Under the pieces are notes generated by a model that made no database searches, was not told the DNA's origin, and saw only the letters and a list, made by a program, of their open reading frames with translations. A DNA stretch of 64,000 nt from Cristatella mucedo. Taxonomy: Eukaryota > Bryozoa > Phylactolaemata > Cristatellidae. The translations under genes were made by a program, and so were the position numbers. The DNA lies in assembly GCA_009760855.2 (NCBI GenBank), contig WPIO01000036.1, positions 920,001 through 984,000 of the forward strand, read 5' to 3'. Positions 32,026 through 42,309 of this stretch are shown here, piece after piece. Within the stretch, counting starts at the first letter, position 1, and every line of letters starts with the position of its first letter.

Positions 32026-32172
32026 CCGAGCTGGTTTGGCCCAGTGGTTAAGGTGCTCGCCCCGATCAAGGTCTGGCCGAGGTTTAGGGCTCGTGCCCCG
32101 TGGCATATGTGAAGCGCCTGAATTAAGATTGGATTCTCTTAGGGTGCTACGCAAATGAATTATATTATATAT
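32026..32172 (+). mobile_element. SINE-A, near full length
   Basis: Good reference copy. A-box-like TGGCCCAGTGG at 32037-32047 fits the Pol III consensus TRGYNNARNGG; B-box region GGGCTCGTGCC near 32087; GCATATGTGAAGCGCCTGAA; stem-loop; AATGAATTATATTATATA tail. It lies 50 bp from a SINE-A in opposite orientation. Confidence 0.92.
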
Positions 32173-32261
32173 ATTTAATATTTGAGCGGGCTCTCCTTTC
32201 ATTGGTCAATGCAGATTGGAGTATGAGAGCAGTGACTTCCGTTTACGGGACTTATTCGCAA

Positions 32262-32622
32262 ATGGACATTCGAATACTACGGTAGAAGCTTTAGCTCTGC
32301 AGGTCCTAGACTGTGGAACTCGCTTCCACAATTCTTACGCAACGACATCTACTCTCCAACTGCCGACTATGGCACATCTTTTTCAGCGGTCCTGAACTGC
32401 TACTTCTATGCTACTCACTACCTCAACTGCTCTCCTAACTCTGCTATGCTTCCCACTTTCTTTTTGTTGCTTGAGACGAAGTCTGTTGGCTACCGAATGC
32501 GTACCAAAAGCCGCTTAGGCTGTGAGTGCGCTATACAAAACTCTCCTGCGTAACACCCACACGGTCTTTATGACTTTGTGGAGTTACTGACGAAGATACA
32601 TTACATTACATTATGCTGATTT
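32262..32622 (+). mobile_element. LINE-B 3' end
   Basis: RT C-terminal segment coding SFSSAGPRLWNSLPQFLRN-like sequence, 3' UTR with GCTGTGAGTGCGCTATACAA, and a TACATTACATTACATTA tail. It shows that LINE-B is L2-like and ends in a TTACA repeat. Confidence 0.88.
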
Positions 32623-32639
32623 CCTGTGATGTTTTTGTA

Positions 32640-33025
32640 ACGGAGCGTGCGGTAGGGGGTTGATTCTGGAGCATCGCCACTCACATGAAGCAGACTGGAA
32701 CAGATGCGTAATGAACTCCTCCTCTGGCTGCTGCTAGATTAATGACAGCCATCTGATCCAGCAGGCGCCGCTTGGCTACTTGCAGAGAAGTCATAGGGGA
32801 CAGATATATATAGCCGAACTGACTAAGAGACTTAACCTTCTATCCGTCTTACTAGGGTCCTCGTCGCATGTTACCTGCAACTTTCTAGTCGTACCGCGCG
32901 GAAACATCGTCTACGGTGTGAAGTTTAGTATTTCAGTACTTGGATTCGTTTTACAAAGAGGGGGAGGGGCCAACTCACCGAAGTCACCCACGAGAAATTA
33001 CCGTGCCGTGGCCGGACCTACCCAG
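32640..33025. other. unassigned stretch
   Basis: Contains an 89-codon frame at 32780-33049 without splice support. Confidence 0.3.
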
Positions 33026-33029
33026 AAAC

Positions 33030-33680
33030 GAATTGATTCAATTTTGTAAAACCTCACAGAACCTCATCTAGACTACGAATTCGTTTGCTGGTGAGCAATC
33101 ATGCCAAGCCTCATGGGCCAATGTGCTGAGCCTGTGCGGACAGCCGCCGTCCCTTACAACTATATCCCGACTTGTTAGGTAGCACTGGCTGCGGTCAACA
33201 GGTGCAGAGGAAAAATATTCCTTTAACCAAAAGGCACCAAAAGGCACCGTGCTGCGGCTTGGCTCCTTTCTACCTCGCTGAATTGCAGCAGCGGTTTCTG
33301 CCTCCTCGTGCTCTCGGATCATAATAAATGAGCTTTACAATTATATCACTTAAAAGCCTATATCGATAGATACTTTTGCGCTACAGGTTCAAGATTGCGG
33401 ACCTCATCACCACAATTCTTAAACAGTGACATCTTTCCTCGTAATGCCGACTGTGGAACATTCTTTTCAACCGTTCTGGACTGCTTCTTTCACGCCACTC
33501 GGTGCAGTGGCCTCCCTCCTGACCCGGCTGAAATTCTCACTTTCTCAGTGTTGTGACATAAAGTCTGTCGGCTACCGTATGTGCCGAAAGACCGATTAGG
33601 CTTAAGTGCGCGGTAGGTAGCTCTCTGCCTCTCTGATATACGCACTTGGTCTTTTTGGCTTGGTTTTTGTCGCTAATGGA
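33030..33680 (+). mobile_element. LINE-B, diverged 3' half
   Basis: Translates in pieces to LTEPHLDYEFVCW, LAPFYLAELQQRFLPPRALGS-type RT C-terminal sequence, followed by the UTR (GACATAAAGTCTGTCGGCTACCG...AGTGCGCGGTAGG). Many indels, no recognisable tail. Confidence 0.6.
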
Positions 33681-34334
33681 GGTTCGCGATAACAGAGTTC
33701 CGCATCTGGCCAACTGACAGCCATTGGTCGCCACATAATCGATGTGCGTCAGATGTGTCAGATCTTCGGCACATCGCTGTAGCCCAGCTGTACTGTCGTT
33801 GCATGCGCTCGGAATACGAATTTTTCAGGAAATGGCCTGCATTGGTGGCTACTGAATGGTTGCTAAGCAAACGCGGAACTTCGACGCGCCGCAATTTAGC
33901 TGCTGATGCTCAGGGAATTCTTCAGTTGAGGGTTCAGTAAAAATCAGCCCGTGTCAGTTTAACAAAAGAAAGCAGTGCTCCGAGGCTCTAAAGAAACACT
34001 ACCGTGAAGAAGAGATGCTTTTTTAAAAGTAAGTTAAAAATAAGATGTCAATGTTATGCAATGTGGTGCGTCTCCGTCTCTAACTCTGTCAAGCCACAAG
34101 GATTGAGATGGTGTTTTAATGGAAAGTTTTCTAAAGCCATCTCAAACCATAGGCGGCCTTTGGTACCTAGGTGGTATCAAACCGACCTGTCTCACAAAGA
34201 GAAACTCAGACGCACTTCTAAGTCTACAGAGTAGCAATGGAAGTGAGTAGTGCGCATCGATGTAGCTGCGCGTGACAACTGAAAATATGTTCTGGACTTG
34301 ACAACAGAGACGATGCCATTGTTTAAGAATACTT

Positions 34335-34502
34335 AAAAAAATGCTAGCTGATTCAACAGCCTCTTTTATATAACGACAGAAGAGCCTTTACGGCTATCAC
34401 CAACGCTTGTTTAGGCGATAAAGGATCGCCTACCGCAGGACGACCTCGGGATCGAGGTCGTGAAAAGCAACCGTCTTGCCTAGTGCGCCATCAGGGCTCA
34501 CC
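34335..34502 (-). mobile_element. SINE-B inserted in LINE-B
   Basis: A-rich end and GCTAGCTGATTCAACAGCCTC tail, body, tRNA-like head with GACGACCTCGGGATCGAGGTCGTG palindrome. Flanked by a 7-bp target-site duplication AATACTT (34328-34334 and 34503-34509). Confidence 0.92.
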
Positions 34503-34631
34503 AATACTTGTAGTGAGTTCGGCAATCACGGACCTGCAGAGCGGAAGCGTCTGTCGCCAAAGGTCTTAAAGTGCAGGAATGAAGCAGCTAATGTAGTGTC
34601 CCTAGAGGACCTTAGGCTACGAGGAGGCTGA

Positions 34632-34724
34632 AACCTTAGCATATGTAAAGCGCCTTGGAAGAGATTGAGTTCCTAAGGGCGCTTTATCAAGTGCATTATT
34701 ATTATTATTATTATTATTATTTGC
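34632..34724 (+). mobile_element. L2-type 3' tail inserted in LINE-B
   Basis: GCATATGTAAAGCGCCTTGG, stem-loop, GGGCGCTTTATCAAGTGC and (ATT)n. It combines SINE-A-like GCATATGT with an L2-A-like TCAAGTGC end. Confidence 0.8.
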
Positions 34725-34969
34725 TGCAGTCCAGTTAGATCTAAAAGAGAGCCAAGTCGTGGTGGTTCTTTTGGGGCCGTGTAAGAATTTGGCTCTGTAT
34801 CCGTCCGATTTTTGGAGCCATCATAGCTTCTCCAGCATATGAGACGCACGACTGAATCTCTGGGATTTCTTGACTAACCTTGCAGCCCCATTGTTTACTT
34901 GCTGCAAAGACTTAATGACTTTTTCAGTAGCATAGCCAAAACTAAATTGTAGTTGGTCAGTTTAGACTA

Positions 34970-35835
34970 ACCAGCGAGCTTAGATGAACCAGTCAGCCTG
35001 GATCCAGTCAAAACCTAGTCAGCTTGAACAGAACCAGTAGGATTTTCAGCAATATACCGATGTATAGTGACCCTAATCCTTGACAGGGATTGAATGGTAT
35101 GGAAGCAGTCTTAATAGCGAATCTCACTTTAATCAGCTATCAAAGGGGTCAATTAAATAAATAGTCGCGCTACAGTATCTCCGATTAGAAGAACTGACAC
35201 CAGTTCCCAATTGCACCGACAGCTCGTCTGTTTCGGCAGGCAAAGCCTGCCTGTTGGATCGTTCCGCGTGCTAGTGCTGTCGAAGGGCCGGCTATTTTTG
35301 GTGGCACGCCTGCGAGTGAGAGTCTAAGGGATTCCAAAGAGAAATCCAGCATGCAAGATGGAGTCGTTCTAACGCTATCAGCCACCCTGACCGTGACTAG
35401 CTATTACTGCAATCTCCGATACTTGACACCAAAATTTCCAGATGGACTCGTTGTAACTTCGCATACGTTCGCTTTCTTCATCCGTCAGTCAGCCTCACGA
35501 AATAGCGGCCGAAGAATTTCTCTTCAGGTTTTGCGAACGCGTGCCCAAATAGAGTTAGCTCAGTTAGACGCCTCTTAAAAGTCGTGCTCCTGGCGAAATG
35601 ACGGCATCTCAAATCAGACAAATTATTTTAAATATCGATTTGGAACTCGGAATGTATTTTGAAAATGTCAGCTGATATCGCCTCAGATAACGAAGCTCTT
35701 GGATAGTGCTGGCTGTAGATTCGACATATATTTTGTCCGCAAAAAGGGACCAGTTCATACTAATCTTGCTCTAGTTTTCAGAAGCCGTGAGTTCAACAAC
35801 CACTATGACAAAGTATGCACAACGAGCAGTAGGCG
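34970..35835. other. unassigned stretch
   Basis: Includes a repetitive AGTCAG/CCAGTCAG-rich patch near 34960-35030. No exon supported. Confidence 0.3.
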
Positions 35836-35837
35836 CT

Positions 35838-35998
35838 ATAAGCGGGGCGGTTTGGTCCAGTGTTTAAGGTGCCTAGCCTTGAACCAAGGTTAATGCTAAT
35901 GTTATTAATGGCCGAGGTCGTGGCATATGTGAAGCGCCTGGGTAGATATTAAGTTCTCTTAGGGCGTTGTACCGTTGAATTGTATTTATTTATTTATA
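35838..35998 (+). mobile_element. SINE-A with head insertion
   Basis: GGTTTGGTCCAGTGTTTAAGG head, an extra AATGCTAATGTTATTAATGG piece, then GGCATATGTGAAGCGCCTGG, stem-loop and TTATTTATTTATA tail. The B box has been deleted, so this copy could not be transcribed by Pol III. Confidence 0.82.
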
Positions 35999-36299
35999 TA
36001 AACTTTCCCCTAGGGCTGTAAAATAGTGCTGCCGGCTCAGCCAGGCTCCTTCCTCAAAGCTAAATATTGAAGGACATACGGTCCTCTAACCATTCACTTG
36101 TGTCTCCTGATATGATCGGATAGCTTCTCAGCTCTCTCGCGCTCTTAACTTTAGAAATCGACGTCAGCAGTCAACGTCCATTAGTTGACCGTTCGACGGT
36201 AGCTCGGCGAAAACCAAAAGCGGAAGTTGCAGGTCCGACAGCACCTGCCGCGCGAGCTGCCTGTCAACAATTGGTCGCCAAATCTGCCGCGTCGAGTTG

Positions 36300-36592
36300 G
36301 GCCGCCGATTTTCGGCAGTATGCTTTCGGAGCACGTGCGAGATGGAGCCGAGCTCAGCCTAAAGATGCGCCGCTCGCATGCGCAAACACTGCCGAAGGCG
36401 ACGACGGCGGAGTTCTAAATTCCGGTGGGCCGGGGCCGCTAGAGTCGCAGAGCGCCGGCCGCCGAGCGGTCCGCCTCGAGGCGGCGGTCGCTTCGTCGAT
36501 CGCCTGCTCAAGGCCTTGGTCGGTGGCAAGCAGCAGAACTTCAAACGCGGAGGAAAAGGCGTCTTCGACGTCGAGGAAAATCAAGGCTAGTT
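36300..36592 (+). CDS. GC-rich coding-like block, unrecognised (upstream part)
   Basis: Two overlapping frames are open. The better one near the end reads RFVDRLLKALVGGKQQNFKR then GGKGVFDVEENQG, with coding-like third positions, and stops at a TAG at 36590. A GC-rich exon of an unknown gene is likely; the exact boundaries are not visible. Possibly the same gene as the exon at 36763. Confidence 0.35.
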
Positions 36593-36762
36593 GGCAAGGC
36601 GGACCGGAAGCGAAGTAGCCACGCCCTGTCTTCGGTTTCGGCCGCAACTCGGCTGCATTTCGCGAGCAGCTGAGCGTCGATCTAGCACTGACGCTGAACG
36701 GTTTTCTTGCAGCTGGCGCTTTTCAAAGTTGCCACTTGATTCCACGATAAAACTTCTTGCAG

Positions 36763-37125
36763 AAGAACTCCAGGTGCTCAACCCCGTCGCTCAGCGAATC
36801 TGCCGTACTAAATAGAGTGAGCGACTTGGACCCGTATCCCTCGAAGCCCGGAAGTGACGCGCTAAACTCACCGACCGTAAGAGATTCCACTGCAGAGTTC
36901 TGCTGCGGCGAAGAAGACGCGCAACTTGACCTCACCGACCTCGCCGAGCTGTGGCGCGAGCAATTGCTGAGCCTGCTGGGAAAGTCGACCGTGTGCAAAG
37001 AGAGCCTCTACTGCACGTCGGGCTATTGCGTGAAATGCTTGATGGTGACGAGATTCTCGCACGACGAAGCACCCCGCGGCGGCGCACTAGACACGGCGGC
37101 GTCGCTCCCAGCGGCGAGTTCGTGA
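36763..37125 (+). CDS. possible terminal exon, unrecognised gene
   Basis: An acceptor (AAAACTTCTTGCAG) is followed by 120 open codons to TGA at 37123. The product is acidic and Ser-rich (CSTPSLSESAVLNRVSDLDP), with a Leu-rich segment DLTDLAELWREQLLSLLGK and several Cys (YCTSGYCVKC). A second frame, 36951-37166, is also open over the last part, so the reading frame is not secure. No family recognised. GC-rich compared with the flanks. Confidence 0.4.
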   Translation, partial: KNSRCSTPSLSESAVLNRVSDLDPYPSKPGSDALNSPTVRDSTAEFCCGEEDAQLDLTDLAELWREQLLSLLGKSTVCKESLYCTSGYCVKCLMVTRFSHDEAPRGGALDTAASLPAASS

Positions 37126-37284
37126 ACCTGTCGTCAGCAAGCCTGGCACAGTACGGGCGAGCCTAGCGAAGTTCGGTTGAGACTGACAAAGTTCGGGCGA
37201 GCCTGGTGCAGTGCGTGCGAGCTGAGCAGCAGCAATCCACTGGGAGAATTAAACCGCACTAACTGACTCGATCGCTCTACCGTG

Positions 37285-37407
<123 letters not shown>

Positions 37408-37529
37408 GCTACGTTTCTTTCGCGAAACCCAAAGCGACTTTGATGGTGTCATTCGGCGGCTTCAGGCAGCTGCAGCTCTGCATGTCACTGCAACTACTGT
37501 CAAGGCAACCACGGCTCAAAGCGTGCTCG

Positions 37530-37690
37530 CAGCTAGGCTTCTTTTCTTAACTTCACAGCTGCGACACTGCATCACTTCTCTCCGACCTGCACTGACTCCT
37601 CAAGAAGCAGCGAGTAAGACTTTCAGATCTTGTCACTGACTTTGTCGGTCCCATCGCTGCTCTACTCACTCCGCTCAGGCTTACTCACGA
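37530..37690 (+). mobile_element. L2-A fragment, RT C-terminal region
   Basis: GCTAGGCTTCTTTTC...CACTTCTCTCCGACCTGCACTG corresponds to the LLADLHWLPV-coding stretch. Decayed, no tail. Confidence 0.65.
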
Positions 37691-37699
37691 CCGGGTTTG

Positions 37700-37822
37700 G
37701 ACGAGATGTAACACGCTCGCCTTTAACTACCGGGGTCGTGGGTTTGAGCCCCACGGCATATGCAAAGCGTCTCGATAGAGATTCGATTATTGTAAGGCGC
37801 AATACAAATGAAATTTATTTTT
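37700..37822 (+). mobile_element. SINE-A, diverged
   Basis: ACACGCTCGCCTTTAACTACC, GTCGTGGGTTTGAGCCCC, GCATATGCAAAGCGTCTCG, mutated stem-loop, AATGAAATTTATTTTTT tail. Another tail-like remnant follows at 37845-37885. Confidence 0.75.
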
Positions 37823-38171
37823 TCCAGGCATTTATAATGCTCTATAAAAAGGACTTGTTCTCTTGGGGTGCTATATAAATGCATTGTCAGTAGAATTATG
37901 CAGAGCAGCATCTTGGGAAGTCTTACTTGACGTGTGTCTGCTTGTTGCGCTATCAGAGCGGCTCTGGATAAAGCTGTAGATAAAATCGTAGGGAAAGCTT
38001 CCCAGTCTTGCCCAGGCTTGCGCCCCCGCCCCCCCCCGCGGGGCTGATGGGTAGGGTCAGACAGGATCCCCATGCCAGTAGCGATGCTATCAGCGGCAAT
38101 TTTCGGCACCCTACCCACGGGACTCCCTCTCCTGCGCCAGGTGTCTCGGAGAACCTGATTGAGGCTTAGCT

Positions 38172-38415
38172 ATTGGTATATATAATACAATTATTATATT
38201 AATATAATTAATTAATTATAATATACAATTATTATAATAATTTATAAATTAATTTATAAATTAAAATATATTATAATATATTAATTATAATATATTAATT
38301 ACATGTTAATATAATTAGATATGTAATTAATATATTATAATTAATATAATTGTAATTGTAATTGTAATATAAATATAGTTATAATATAATACAATATATA
38401 ATAATGAATAATCTA
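38172..38415. repeat. AT-only tract
   Basis: About 240 bp almost entirely A/T, built from TAATATAATTA-like units and with many small palindromes. Confidence 0.9.
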
Positions 38416-38470
38416 ATTATTGAGCTGATAAGCCCTCGTTCAAGCTAAAGCTGCATGGAACTGCATATCA

Positions 38471-38552
38471 AGGACCGAGTAGTAACCCGTAGGTCACCCA
38501 TCCGACTCGTCACCAAGCCGGCGTCGGCATGCATAGGACAGCTATAGCCGAT
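38471..38552 (-). ncRNA. 5S-rRNA-like fragment
   Basis: On the minus strand TCGGATGGGTGACC closely resembles the universal 5S rRNA TTGGATGGGTGACC, and the 24 bases before it (GCCGGCTTGGTGACGAG...) align by eye with the AGGGTCGGGCCTGGTTAGTAC part. The internal promoter's C-box half is degenerate and the 5' half is not convincing. It is most likely a pseudogene or 5S-derived repeat, not a functional gene. Confidence 0.35.
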
Positions 38553-38650
38553 CCATTTAGCGATTATTCTGCCTCCACGACGGCGGTGGCGGCGTTCTGC
38601 TCTGCCAGCGCTTGGCCTAAACCAATGAAATTCTCGTCCTGAATCGTCAG

Positions 38651-38944
38651 TGTTGCGTTCTGTGTCTGCTGCGGCAGCCGCGCTAGTGGAGTCTCACGGA
38701 GACACGAGCGGGCGAACGTAAGCGGTGAACGAGACTCTATCTTTATTCCCTCGGCAGGTACATATACGAGCTAGTGGCTGACTCACTACAGATAAGGGAG
38801 TGCAACTGCGGTGGGCTACATGCTTACATCAAAGGCTGCACCGAGTCAATTGCTCAACCACCTGCTGCAGGTGGAGCATACATACATTAGTGGCCGATGC
38901 TGCTGCACTCATTGCAATAGCAGACGCAGCAGGCGCACACAACA
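38651..38944 (-). mobile_element. LTR (TGTTG...CAACA), copy 1
   Basis: 294 bp with inverted TGTTG/CAACA ends; on the minus strand it has AATAAAGATAGAG (38742-38747), a poly(A)-signal position typical of an LTR R region. Homologous along its length to 58308-58819. No matching target duplication at its edges, so it may still adjoin internal element sequence. No gag/pol frame seen. Confidence 0.7.
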
Positions 38945-38949
38945 CCAGC

Positions 38950-39350
38950 CGATAGATGTTCAGGATACCTTTCAGAACGTTTGAGCCTGCATGAGCTAAT
39001 GCATGATGAAAATTTCTGGGTCCGCTGTACCGCCATAGTCTACTACTCAGCGGAAGTCAACGTAGAAGAACAACAAACCAAATAATACACTTTTTTGTGT
39101 GCTATATTCTTTATACATTATTTAGCGGTTAAATACGGGCGAAGAATTTAAGCAACGCGATTTCTAAGTCTCGGTGGCCAGCCAAGCTACATCGAGCGGC
39201 GATTGAACGGCTTACGGAAAATACCATTAGTTGAGCTGTCGGTCAGGTAGGTCAACAAGCCGTGCTGTCCGCCCAGGACTGCATTTAGCACGCGACACGA
39301 GCACCGAGATTCCTCCGCGTTCGCGAAATACGCTACGAGGCAAAATGGGC
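38950..39350. other. unassigned stretch
   Basis: No exon or repeat recognised. Confidence 0.35.
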
Positions 39351-39357
39351 TCCTGCC

Positions 39358-39715
39358 TTGGCTCGCTGTAACGAACGCGGCCCCGCGCCACTTTCAAAAC
39401 TTGCGAGCCTGCTCAGCGATCAAAGCTCTAAACGCATACTTTTCGGGGATTTGTTTGTCGACGGCATACAGTTTTTCAAAGCTGAGCGACAACGTGACAG
39501 AAGGCTTGCCGATAAGCTCGAGTCGTCAGCTTCCGGTGGACGTCAACGACATGTGGTTGTCCCGCAGAAGCGAGTCCGACGCTGCGCCTTTGGGATTTCC
39601 CCAAAACCAGTTTGTAACTCCGGCCTCCAACCTTCAACTCCTTTGGTCTTTATTGGAGATAGAGCCAGCTCTGAGGAGCGCTCCGCGTCGCATGACCTTA
39701 TATGAGGCGATCGCT
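39358..39715 (+). CDS. exon-like block, unrecognised
   Basis: Two long overlapping plus-strand frames. The 39401 frame reads plausible protein (NVTEGLPISSSRQLPVDVND, FPQNQFVTPASNLQLLWSLL, ALRSAPRRMTLYEA) until it enters SINE-B at about 39708. The 39358 frame gives LASLLSDQSSKRILFGDLFV and AERQRDRRLADKLE. Coding potential is suggested but the frame and splice sites are not; a frameshifted pseudogene would also fit. Confidence 0.3.
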
Positions 39716-39862
39716 TTTCGCTACCTCGGTCCCGGAGTCGTGGCTTCGAATCCTGCGGTGGGCGATCCTGTATCACTGCTCAAAGCGGCGACAAGTGACA
39801 GCCGTAAAGGCTCTTCTGTCGCTACATAAAAGAGGCTGTTAAATCGGCTAGTATTTTTTTCA
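39708..39862 (+). mobile_element. SINE-B
   Basis: TTTTCGCTACCTCGG head, B-box region GGCTTCGAATCCTG, GTGACAGCCGTAAAGGCTC, GAGGCTGTTAAATCGGCTAG, TATTTTTTT. Confidence 0.88.
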
Positions 39863-39954
39863 CTTATTCGGACAGAAATGCTCTCTGGACCAGACTCACG
39901 ACGAATGATTTTTTCAAGCAACAAGATGCCTACCGGCAAGGAAAGTTCGAAGTT

Positions 39955-40060
39955 GCCTCCCCTCCGTTACGGTTACTTTCGCTGGCTTCCCGTCGAGCAG
40001 CGGAGAATTCAGTTCAAGACACTTCTTACGGTTCAATGATGTCGCGCCACACTAATGAAC
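39955..40060 (+). mobile_element. LINE RT C-terminal scrap
   Basis: Codes FRWLPVEQRRIQFKTLLTV, the L2/CR1-type HWLPVxxRIxFK motif, then decays. Family not assigned. Confidence 0.5.
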
Positions 40061-40264
40061 ATCAAAAATCGTTGTTAGTCCTGTGCACGCTTCGATTCGC
40101 ACCGTTCGTACTTGCTCCTGTGCAGCTGCGAAATGAGCAGCTTCCGTTACAGATACGGGCATATTCCTACTTATTGAGGCGAGAAAGTCCTCCATCCTTC
40201 CGTCACGCGGCACTGCCATCAGGCGGCAAGATGGCGACCACTACTTCCGGAAGGGACGTGTAAT

Positions 40265-40995
40265 AGACGTGTAACTCTACTATGACTCAGCAAAGCAAGT
40301 CCGTAGGCAGTGAGCTCTAGTGATTAAGATATTTGCCTCGTCGATTTCGGTCGTGCACTGCTGGAGTCAGCGTATCCGGCGATTGCCTCGGAGGAGCGGC
40401 TCCTGCGACTCGATATCGAGGCTGCGCCTCGAGGAGCTAGCAACGCCAGCGGTTGCTAACGTGCGTCTTCATGGACAGTGCAAGCATTGAGTGCATTTGC
40501 GTCGGGAAGACCAACTCCTCGAGTAGCCGCTACAGCAGCGCCATTGTATTTAAACCATTCGGAACTGCGAATTTGTATATTTGCGCCATTGTATTTAAGC
40601 CATTCGGAATCGCTTCGCGAGGCCTCCGACGACATTCCCCGTGGCTTCGAGACGAGCGCAAGTTCGTGATTGAGGCACCAACGCGCCTAAGAATGCACCG
40701 TCAAGTGTCTGAAACGAGGAAGAAAGAGTAGTAGAAAGCCCACAGCTCGCCATTCTTTAGTGTTTACGAACTATCGAGAAATCCTACGTTTTTTTTCCTC
40801 TCTATGTTTTCGAAACTTAAGCTAACAAAGTCGACATTTCGACAATTAGCTCTCGTAACTGGATGGCAATGAACGCTTGGAGACTTGAACAATATACCGG
40901 CGGAATGTAAGTTCATAAAGCTAGTAACGATCTCCTGCCAAAGCTTAAAATATTTTGCAGGTTTTACTCTTTATTTTGCGTTGGTTTTCTTCAGT
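40265..40995. other. unassigned stretch
   Basis: A short direct repeat (CCATTGTATTTAANCCATTCGG) occurs at 40541 and 40588. No supported exon. Confidence 0.35.
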
Positions 40996-41006
40996 TTTTG
41001 TTTGCA

Positions 41007-41175
41007 AGGGCCGTGACGGCGTAGGAGGTAAGAAACTCGCTCTCCCAGACCGAGGTCGTGGGTTCGAATTCTGCAGTGGGCGACTCTTTATTGCCAACTT
41101 CAAGCGGCGGCGATAGCCATTGAGGCTTTTCTACCGATATACTAATAATGCCACTAAATTAGCAATTATTATTAT
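41007..41175 (+). mobile_element. SINE-B
   Basis: GGCCGTGACGGCGTAGG head, ACCGAGGTCGTGGGTTCGA B-box region, GGCGATAGCCATTGAGGC, worn tail. Confidence 0.8.
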
Positions 41176-41199
41176 TACTACTACTACCATCTAATATTT

Positions 41200-41860
41200 T
41201 TGCTGCAGAGCCCCTCTAATTCTGGCCATTTACTTCTAATCTTGGCCATTACTTTTGGCTGGTTCGTCGATGCGTCGAATTGGCATTCGCCGCGGTGGAG
41301 TTGCTCACGAGACGCTTGATCTGAGGCTGGAGCGAGTTTGAGAAATAAATGGACGACGAAGAGCCGGTTACCGACACCGGAAGCCGGTCGCCGACGGCTT
41401 CGCGGCTCCCAGTGCTCCCAGAAGCGCTCACGGTAGTGCTAAAACCTACGTACGCCGGGGCTTCGTCGTTCAACTATCAAATCAATTACCTGCCCATGAT
41501 TTGCAATGCGCTGCTTGCACAGACTATCTGCCGACTACCCACCTTGAGGTTGAGATCCATCAAAGATCAAAGATCAAAGCTCGCTAATCTTCCCATTCAG
41601 CAAACTAGCATGGCACTGAGCGATCCGTCGGAGACGGAAGGGGCGTGATTGGGTGATTGGGTTGCTGCCGTCTCTTTGGCTACCGTTGGGAGTAGAGGCA
41701 GCAGCACAGCTAGGTATGAATATGCGAGAGCACTAGACTCAGCTAGCTGACTACGAGCGCTGAGCATTTTGGCCTCGGCAAGCACCGCTCGGCATCCACC
41801 GAGCTCCTGCATTGTCGGCAAGGACGCCAGTTCCTCCATCCTGGCCGAACCTTGGTTACA
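41200..41860. other. unassigned, GC-rich in part
   Basis: A 99-codon frame from ATG at 41349 (MDDEEPVTDTGSRSPTASRL) could be a first coding exon but no donor is convincing; antisense frames overlap. Confidence 0.25.
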
Positions 41861-41865
41861 TAATT

Positions 41866-42002
41866 CACATATAAAATTCATTTGCATAGCGCCCCGAGAG
41901 AACTTCACCTCTATTCAGGTGCTTCACACACAGGCCTCGGGGCTCGAGCCCACGACCTCGGTCGGGGCGAGCACCTTAACCGCTGGACCAAATCAGCTCG
42001 GC
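41866..42002 (-). mobile_element. SINE-A
   Basis: Reverse complement, well preserved: AAATTCATTTGCATAGCGCC, stem-loop, GGGGCTCGAGCCCACGACC, GGGGCGAGCACCTTAACCGC, GGACCAAATCAGCTCGG. Confidence 0.9.
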
Positions 42003-42066
42003 TTGGTAGGAAGTCGCTGGTTCAGACCTCAGAGTTGCTGTTGCAAGATACAAGCTACACTGTCAC

Positions 42067-42102
42067 GATAGCGCGTGTTGGGCATGTCCAACACGCGCTA
42101 TC
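42067..42102 (+). repeat. hairpin, 15-bp perfect arms
   Basis: GATAGCGCGTGTTGG, loop GCATGT, CCAACACGCGCTATC. Confidence 0.97.
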
Positions 42103-42309
42103 CCTGTAGCGTGTAGGGCCTAGATAAAAAAAAGGGTAAGTTCTGTCATAAAGACGCCTCATGCCTCGGCGGTTTAAGCACCTAGCTTGAATGGCTGACA
42201 TCACTAGCTTCCTCAGCTCAAATATAAACAGCGCTTGTCAAAAATCCTCGTAGGCATACAACTCCTACGACCTTATTTGGGAAGTATTATTGCAAATCGG
42301 TAGCGTTGA

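Larger units (their letters stand above)
34055..34965 (-). mobile_element. LINE-B copy with two nested insertions
   Basis: 3' UTR at 34055-34334, resuming at 34503-34630 and again at 34725-34965 (RT C-terminal, the GAGCCAAGTCGTGGTGG equivalent of LAP). Broken by SINE-B at 34335-34502 and an L2-type tail at 34632-34724. No TTACA tail remains. Confidence 0.75.

Noticed and set aside
41349-41648. Acidic N-terminal ORF as a first exon
   Set aside because: Possible donor CACG|GTAGTG is weak and the later part is not protein-like; left as unassigned.
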